DNA of 64,000 nucleotides. Origin: JAVDCA01 sp035293985 (GTDB lineage: Bacteria > Pseudomonadota > Alphaproteobacteria > Rhizobiales > Xanthobacteraceae). Below, piece after piece: positions 59,240 through 64,000 of this stretch. Positions within the stretch are counted from its first letter, which is position 1, and each line of letters opens with the position of its first letter. The stretch spans positions 62,001 to 126,000 of the forward strand of contig DATGLS010000018.1 in assembly GCA_035293985.1 (NCBI GenBank). The letters run 5' to 3'. The translations under genes and the position numbers were made by a program. Under the pieces are notes generated by a model that worked only from the letters and a program-made list of their open reading frames with translations, had not been told where the DNA came from and ran no database searches.

Positions 59240-59989
59240 CTACGGCTTCACCAATGACAGCGGCTCGGCGGTCTCCGGCACGCGCGTCCAGGCCCCGTTG
59301 TCGCCTTCGGAGAAGCGCCAGATCTGGCCGCGCGCGTTCTTGATCATGAGCTCGCCGCGGTCCATCTGCCAGACGGTCGGCGCGAACCGCGTCACGAACG
59401 CGTTGCAACCGGGCTTCAGTGACAGCGCGAGATCGTCGCCCGCCGGCGTGTTGGCGAGCACCAAGGTGCAGATCGGCTTGCCGGAACCGCGCACGAGGCC
59501 CCAGTCGCCGGCGACCTGATCGGCCTGCTTCGGCGGCGGGCCGACGGCGGCGCTCGCCTGGATGAACAGGATGCCTTCGCCCGGGCGCGGCGCCTCGAAA
59601 ATGTTGGTCTCGACCGCGCTGAACTCGAGGATGGACTTGCCCTGCGCATCGAGCAGACGGAGGAAGTCGTTATCGGCGAGGGTCCAGCCGGCGACGTCGG
59701 CGATGAACGGAAAATGGGCGACGCATCCCTTGTCGAACTCGATCCGCATCCCGGCGGCCGCGGGATCCGCGCGAAACGTCACCGTGCAGCGCTTGTCGCG
59801 GTCGGCATTGGAAAATTCCCAGGTGCCGGTGGTCATCGCCTTGGCGGCGTCGCTCAGCGGCGCCGGCGCCTGGGCTGGCGTTTGCGCGTGTGCCGGCGCC
59901 GCGAGCGCGACGGCAAAGGCGAAGACGCCGAGCGCGACCCGCCAGCCGTTGCGCGCGCGCGGCCGCATCGCCGTCCGTATCATGGTCAT
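59240..59989 (-). CDS. Secreted protein with two AprI/Inh-like domains
   Basis: 249 residues from the ATG at 59989, overlapping the dehydrogenase stop by four bases. Signal peptide about 15-36. Two lipocalin-like units: MTTGTWEFSNADRDKRCTVT (about 50-135, Cys pair) and VAGDWGLVRGSGKPICTLVL (about 160-240, Cys pair). AprI/Inh proteins inhibit secreted metalloproteases, or are simply small beta-barrels. No protease gene is nearby. Confidence 0.87.
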   Translation of the reverse strand: MTMIRTAMRPRARNGWRVALGVFAFAVALAAPAHAQTPAQAPAPLSDAAKAMTTGTWEFSNADRDKRCTVTFRADPAAAGMRIEFDKGCVAHFPFIADVAGWTLADNDFLRLLDAQGKSILEFSAVETNIFEAPRPGEGILFIQASAAVGPPPKQADQVAGDWGLVRGSGKPICTLVLANTPAGDDLALSLKPGCNAFVTRFAPTVWQMDRGELMIKNARGQIWRFSEGDNGAWTRVPETAEPLSLVKP

Positions 59990-60969
59990 TTGCGCTTCTG
60001 CGGCGGCCACGGCGTCTCCGCCACCGGCGTGAGCGGCCCCTTGCCGGCGATCCAGGAGGCGAGATTGTCGACCACGAGCTGGTCCATCTTGGCGCGCGTC
60101 CATTCCGAGCCGGAGCCGAGATGAGGAAACAGCACGACGTGATCCATCTCGATCAGCTCCTTCGGCACTTCCGGCTCCTTCGCATAGACGTCGAGGCCGG
60201 CCGACAGGATCTTCTTCTCCTCGAGGGCTTTGATGAGCGCCGGCTCGTCCACCACGGAGCCGCGCGCCATGTTGATGAGAATGCCGTTCGGCCCGAGCGC
60301 CTCGAGCACTTCGGCATTGATCATGTTCCGGGTGCCGGCGCCGCCCGGGACGATGACCATCAGCGTGTCGACATCGCGGGCCATGTCGATGAGCTTCGGG
60401 TAATAGCGATAGGGCACATCCGGCTGAGGGTTGCGACTATGATAGACGATCGGCATGCCGAAGGCTTCGAGCCGCTTCGCGATCGCCTTGCCGATGCGTC
60501 CCATGCCGACCATGCCGACGGTGCGGTCGCGCAGCGTCGCCGGGGTGAGGCGGTAGTGGCCGGCGGGCCACTTGCCGGCGCGCACGTGGCGCTCGGCCTG
60601 CGGGAATTCGCGCACCGTGCAGAGCAGGAGGCCGAGCGCCGTGTCGGCGACCTCCTCGTTGAGCACGCCGGGCGTATGGGTGAGGATGATGCCGTGCGCG
60701 CCCGCCCACTTGGCGTCCATGTGGTCGTAGCCGACGCCGAAGCTCGACACGATCTCCAGGTGCGGCAGGCGCCGCATCAGCGCCTCGTCGACCTTCTGGT
60801 TGGTGTAGCTCACCGCGATGTAGCGCAGCCGGTCGGCGAGGCTGTCGATCAGGGCATCGCGGTCCTTCGCCTCGGCCAGGCAGTGCACGTTGAACAGCGG
60901 CGCGAGCCCGTTCACGATCACCGGCTTGATCGGCCCCATCAGGAGGACATCGGGCTTCTCATTCGCCAT
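59986..60969 (-). CDS. D-isomer 2-hydroxyacid dehydrogenase
   Basis: 327 residues from the ATG at 60969 (AGGAGA upstream). NAD(P) motif VGMGRIGKAIAKRL; after beta-2 HSRN, whose Arg suggests NADPH. Catalytic Arg in ARGSVVDE, Glu in KEPEVP, His in FPHLGSGSEW. Reduces glyoxylate/hydroxypyruvate (GhrB-like). Translationally coupled to the AprI-like gene. Confidence 0.94.
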   Translation of the reverse strand: MANEKPDVLLMGPIKPVIVNGLAPLFNVHCLAEAKDRDALIDSLADRLRYIAVSYTNQKVDEALMRRLPHLEIVSSFGVGYDHMDAKWAGAHGIILTHTPGVLNEEVADTALGLLLCTVREFPQAERHVRAGKWPAGHYRLTPATLRDRTVGMVGMGRIGKAIAKRLEAFGMPIVYHSRNPQPDVPYRYYPKLIDMARDVDTLMVIVPGGAGTRNMINAEVLEALGPNGILINMARGSVVDEPALIKALEEKKILSAGLDVYAKEPEVPKELIEMDHVVLFPHLGSGSEWTRAKMDQLVVDNLASWIAGKGPLTPVAETPWPPQKRK

Positions 60970-61150
60970 TGGAAAAATCTCCTGTCCGCCAGCCCGCCCA
61001 CGCCGGCGGGAAGTTATAGGGGCGCGGCGGTCGTTTCAATCGGCTCGTCCGCGCTGGGCCGCCGTCGCGGGAGGATGTAGACGAACGCGACCTGCGGACA
61101 TACGGTGTGGGTGCGAGGTCCGGAATCGCCAGTGCGGAGGGCGCCTGCCC

Positions 61151-61615
61151 ATGAGCTACGTCAAGAGCGTGCTGCAGCCAGGTGAAGAAGTTCGCTTCGC
61201 CACCGACATTCACTGGATGGTCTATATTCCGGGCGTCCTGCTGTTGCTGGTGGCGATCGCCGTCTGGATCGTGGCGTCCGTCCTGCTCGCCGGCGAGGCC
61301 GCGTTCGTCGTCAGGATCGTGGCCGGTCTGGTGTTCCTCGCTGCCGCCGTACTCCTTTTCATCGGCTGGTTCAAACGCCTGACGACCGAGGTCGCGGTGA
61401 CCAACAAGCGCATCATCTACAAGCGCGGCTTCATCAGCCGCTACACGATCGAGATGCATCTCGACAAGGTGGAGAGCGTCGACGTCGATCAGTCGATCCT
61501 CGGCCGCATCTTCGGCTATGGCGACATCATCATCCGCGGCGTCGGCGCGAGTCTCGAGCCGCTGCGCAACATCGAGTCGCCGATCGAGTTCCGCAGCCAC
61601 GTCACCGCGCCATAG
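61151..61615 (+). CDS. PH-domain (bPH_2) membrane protein
   Basis: 154 residues from the ATG at 61151 (GGAGG upstream). Two membrane helices (about 25-50, 55-78), then a bacterial PH domain: EVAVTNKRIIYKRGFISRYT and GYGDIIIRGVGASLEPLRNI. A typical Hyphomicrobiales small membrane protein of unknown role. Convergent with the E2 gene. Confidence 0.88.
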   Translation: MSYVKSVLQPGEEVRFATDIHWMVYIPGVLLLLVAIAVWIVASVLLAGEAAFVVRIVAGLVFLAAAVLLFIGWFKRLTTEVAVTNKRIIYKRGFISRYTIEMHLDKVESVDVDQSILGRIFGYGDIIIRGVGASLEPLRNIESPIEFRSHVTAP

Positions 61616-61617
61616 AC

Positions 61618-61695
61618 AGGGTGGGCAAAGGCGCGGAACGCGCCGTGCACACACGCGGCACCAATGGTGGGCACGCTTCGCCTTGCCCGGCCTAC
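61618..61695. repeat. Dispersed inverted repeat, family C, copy 2
   Basis: GGGTGGGCAAAGGCGCGGAA starts at 61619; GGTGGGCACGCTTCGCCTTGCCCGGCCTAC ends at 61695 (in two parts). Inner GGCGCGGAACGCGCC hairpin. Convergent gap between the PH protein and the E2 gene; ends in CTAC five bases before the E2 stop. Confidence 0.75.
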
Positions 61696-61699
61696 GAGC

Positions 61700-63025
61700 T
61701 CACACCATCAGGCCGACCGGGTGCTCGATGTAGTGCTTGAACGCGCCGACGAGCTCGGCGCCGAGGGCGCCATCGACCACGCGGTGATCGCATGACAGCG
61801 TCACCGTCATCTTGGTGACGAAGCGGAAGCCATCATCGGTCTCGACCGGGCGGCGCTCGCCGGCGCCGACCGCCAGGATGGTCGCGTGCGGCGGATTGAT
61901 GATGGCGTTGAACTCGCGGATGCCGTACATGCCGAGATTGGAGATGGCGCTGGCGCCGCCCTGGTATTCGTGCGGCTTAAGGTGCCGCGCCCGCGCGCGC
62001 TCGGCCAGATCCCTCATCTCGGCCGAGATGTCGGCGAGCGATTTCTTCTGCGCGCCGCGGATGAGCGGCGTGATCAGCCCGCCGTCGAGCGCGACGGCGA
62101 TGCCGATATCCGAGCCGCGCAGGCGCAGGATGCGGTCCTGCGCCCAGACCGCGTTGGCGGCCGGCACCTGCTGCAGCGCGAGCGCCCAGGCCTTGATGAC
62201 GAAATCATTGAGCGAGAGCTTGAATGCCGGATTGCCATCGGCGTCCTTCTTGGCGGACGCGTTCGCTTCCTCGCGCACCGCGAGCAGGCGCTCGATGGCG
62301 ACGTCGGCGCTGAGCTGGAAAGTCGGAATCGTCTGCGCCGCCTCGGTGAGCCGCGCCGCGATCGTGCGCCGCATCGTGTCGAGCGGCACCTCGTCGTAGC
62401 TGCCGGGCTCGTAGAGTGCCTTGACGCGCTGCGCCGAGGGGCCGGCCGCAGGTTTGCCGGCCGGCACGATACGATTACCGACCGCGCTCTCGACATCGTG
62501 GGCGAGAATGCGGCCGTGCGCGCCGGACGGCGACAGGCTCTCGAGATCGATCCCGGCCTGTGCGGCGAGCCGGCGCGCCAGCGGGCTCACCGCGACGCCG
62601 CTCGCGAGCCGCGCCGGTCCATAATTGCGCTCGGGCGTGCGCACCTCGCGAAACGGATCGAGCGCGATGGGCGCTGCGGGCGCGTGAGCAGGGGCCGGCG
62701 CAACGGCTGTCGCCGCGGCACGCGGCGCGGCGGGCCGGGCTGGTGCAACAGGCGCCGCCGCCGCCTTGCCGGGCGCCGCCACGACGGCCGCGCCGCTCGC
62801 CGCGATCACGGCGACGACCGCGCCGACCGGCGCGACCTCGCCGGCCGCGACGCGCACCTCGGCGAGCACGCCCGCCTCGGTCGCCGGCACCTCCATCGAT
62901 ACCTTATCGGTCTCGATCTCGAACAGGTTGTCGCCCGGCGCGACCTTGTCGCCGGCGGACTTGAACCACTTGGTGACCTTGCCCTCGGCGACCGTCTCGC
63001 CGAGCTGCGGCATCAGGACGTCCAT
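61700..63025 (-). CDS. Dihydrolipoamide acyltransferase (E2) of a 2-oxoacid dehydrogenase
   Basis: 441 residues. Lipoyl domain 1-77 with lipoyl-lysine in ETDKVSMEVP, an Ala/Pro linker (80-120), the peripheral-subunit-binding domain (PLARRLAAQAGIDL, GRILAHDVES), and the acyltransferase core with HRVVDGALG (catalytic HxxxD). The core matches branched-chain or acetyl-type E2; the substrate acid is unknown. E1 and E3 are not in the window. Terminates the block of minus-strand genes with gabD. Confidence 0.94.
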   Translation of the reverse strand: MDVLMPQLGETVAEGKVTKWFKSAGDKVAPGDNLFEIETDKVSMEVPATEAGVLAEVRVAAGEVAPVGAVVAVIAASGAAVVAAPGKAAAAPVAPARPAAPRAAATAVAPAPAHAPAAPIALDPFREVRTPERNYGPARLASGVAVSPLARRLAAQAGIDLESLSPSGAHGRILAHDVESAVGNRIVPAGKPAAGPSAQRVKALYEPGSYDEVPLDTMRRTIAARLTEAAQTIPTFQLSADVAIERLLAVREEANASAKKDADGNPAFKLSLNDFVIKAWALALQQVPAANAVWAQDRILRLRGSDIGIAVALDGGLITPLIRGAQKKSLADISAEMRDLAERARARHLKPHEYQGGASAISNLGMYGIREFNAIINPPHATILAVGAGERRPVETDDGFRFVTKMTVTLSCDHRVVDGALGAELVGAFKHYIEHPVGLMV

Positions 63026-63043
63026 TCAACCCTCAGCAATCCC

Positions 63044-63194
63044 GTAGGGCGGGCAAAGGCGGCCCAGCTGTTCATTCGACGCACGATGTCTGACCCGCCG
63101 TGCCCACGCGGCTTTGCGCGACCGCACGCGTGGGCACGGCGGGTCATTCACCTTGCCATCCAACAGAGATACGGGCCGCCTTTGCCCACCCTAC
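63044..63194. repeat. Dispersed inverted repeat, family C, copy 3 (largest)
   Basis: GTAGGGCGGGCAAAGGCGG at 63044 and CCGCCTTTGCCCACCCTAC at 63176 form an outer stem; GACCCGCCGTGCCCACGCG and CGCGTGGGCACGGCGGGTC form an inner, nearly perfect 19-base stem. A 151-base cruciform-capable element between E2 and gabD. Confidence 0.85.
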
Positions 63195-63204
63195 GAATCC
63201 CCCA

Positions 63205-64000
63205 TCACCACGTCACCGAGACGTATTGCGTCTCCATGAACTCCATCAGGCCCTCGTGCGCGCCCTCGCGGCCGAGGCCGCTCTGCTTGGTGCCGCCGAA
63301 CGGCGCCGCCGGATCGGAGACGAGCCCGCGGTTGAGGCCGATCATGCCGAAATCGAGCTTCTCCGACACCCGCATGCCGCGGGTGAGGTCCTTGGTGTAG
63401 AGGTAGGCGACGAGGCCGTACTCGGTGTCGTTGGCGCGCGCGATCACCTCGTCCTCGGACTTGAAGGTCTGGATGGCGGCGACCGGGCCGAAAATCTCCT
63501 CGTTGAGCATGCTGGCGCCGTCCGGCACGTTGTCGAGCACGGTGGCGGGATAGAAGTAGCCCTTGCCGTCCGGCATGTTGCCGCCGGTGAGCACCTTGGC
63601 GCCTTTCTTCACGGCGTCATCGACCAGCTCCTTGCACTTGGCGCGGCCTTCCGCGTTGACGAGCGGCCCGAGCGCGACGCCATCGTCGAGCCCGTTGCCC
63701 ATCTTGAGGCCTGCCATCTTGTCGGTGAGCTTCTTGGCAAAGGCGTCATGCACCTTCTCGTGCACGTAGAAGCGGTTCGCCGCGGTGCAGGCCTCGCCCA
63801 TGTTGCGCATCTTGGCGATCATCGCGCCTTCGATCGCCGCATCGACGTCGGCATCGTCGAACACGATGAACGGCGCGTTGCCGCCGAGCTCCATCGCCGG
63901 CTTGAGCACGTTGTCGGCCGCCTCGTGCAGCAGCTTGCGTCCGACCTCGGTCGAGCCGGTGAACGAGACGACGCGCACGCGCGGATCATGCAGCATGGCG
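63205..64000 (-). CDS. gabD: Succinate-semialdehyde dehydrogenase, 5' end cut by window
   Basis: 265 codons visible. Aldehyde dehydrogenase core: VSFTGSTEVGRKLL, catalytic Glu in MELGGNAPFIVFDDAD, catalytic Cys in RNMGEACTAANRFYVH, and LNEEIFGPVAA; C-terminal PFGGTKQSGLGREGAHEGLMEFM. GEACTAANR is the SSADH type. The N-terminal NAD half lies outside. Converts succinate semialdehyde to succinate in the GABA shunt. Confidence 0.93.
   Translation of the reverse strand, partial: AMLHDPRVRVVSFTGSTEVGRKLLHEAADNVLKPAMELGGNAPFIVFDDADVDAAIEGAMIAKMRNMGEACTAANRFYVHEKVHDAFAKKLTDKMAGLKMGNGLDDGVALGPLVNAEGRAKCKELVDDAVKKGAKVLTGGNMPDGKGYFYPATVLDNVPDGASMLNEEIFGPVAAIQTFKSEDEVIARANDTEYGLVAYLYTKDLTRGMRVSEKLDFGMIGLNRGLVSDPAAPFGGTKQSGLGREGAHEGLMEFMETQYVSVTW

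Noticed and set aside
59240..59989. Protease inhibitor of an adjacent metalloprotease
   Set aside because: No metalloprotease is encoded nearby; the AprI/Inh name reflects fold only.
1..64000. tRNA and rRNA genes, insertion sequences, prophage
   Set aside because: No cloverleaf, conserved rRNA stretches, transposase or phage structural proteins were recognised in either strand.

Overview
This window is a high-GC stretch of a chromosome from an alphaproteobacterium, most likely order Hyphomicrobiales (Bradyrhizobium, Pseudolabrys or Xanthobacteraceae-like). The grounds are the strong G/C bias at third codon positions, several orphan Bug/TctC periplasmic binding proteins, a stand-alone ClpS, and families of intergenic inverted repeats of a kind common in Bradyrhizobium-like genomes. 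The species call is inference. No rRNA, tRNA, CRISPR array, insertion sequence or complete prophage was seen. The window contains 61 full-length protein genes, two genes cut by the window edges, and one decayed gene.

Layout. 1-6.6 kb: end-truncated chemoreceptor, small secreted Cache protein, CoA-transferase/enoyl-CoA hydratase pair, B12-binding radical SAM enzyme, first Bug protein. 6.7-16 kb: L,D-transpeptidase, secreted small protein, periplasmic MBL hydrolase divergent from an ACC deaminase/D-cysteine desulfhydrase, second Bug protein, a three-domain RidA-like protein, pyrC. 16-21 kb: an aldolase, three more Bug proteins and an unusual SDR, a probable small-organic-acid uptake and catabolism island. 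21-28 kb: histidine phosphatase, crcB with a DUF190 partner, ilvD, wrbA and a pirin divergent from a LysR regulator, then bioB. 28-36 kb: degP, a permease encoded as two half-proteins, a PfkB kinase, an EamA exporter, an acyl-CoA dehydrogenase and an aminotransferase.

36-43 kb: PEP-mutase-family enzyme and GNAT (overlapping), then a tightly packed denD-like/sfsA/glycosyltransferase run, map, radC, and the remains of a BrnT-type toxin with its HTH partner. 43-52 kb: methyltransferase, BBE-type flavin oxidase divergent from a winged-helix/hydrolase fusion, membrane protein, exported amidohydrolase, TPR membrane protein, GFA protein, SDR, DUF5681 protein with a 12-bp tandem repeat. 52.6-64 kb: small unknown gene, aromatic-type flavin monooxygenase, MFS exporter with a NIPSNAP protein, clpS, ArsR-type regulator divergent from an MFS carrier, 2-hydroxyacid dehydrogenase coupled to an AprI/Inh-like secreted protein, PH-domain membrane protein, a dihydrolipoamide acyltransferase and the 3' part of a succinate-semialdehyde dehydrogenase.

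Most genes look like a generalist soil heterotroph's metabolic accessory set: uptake of organic acids by Bug proteins, CoA-ester chemistry, sugar-acid catabolism, aromatic hydroxylation and efflux. The most distinctive non-coding feature is the number of palindromic elements of several families in the gaps. Two of them appear to supply the stop codon of a neighbouring gene.
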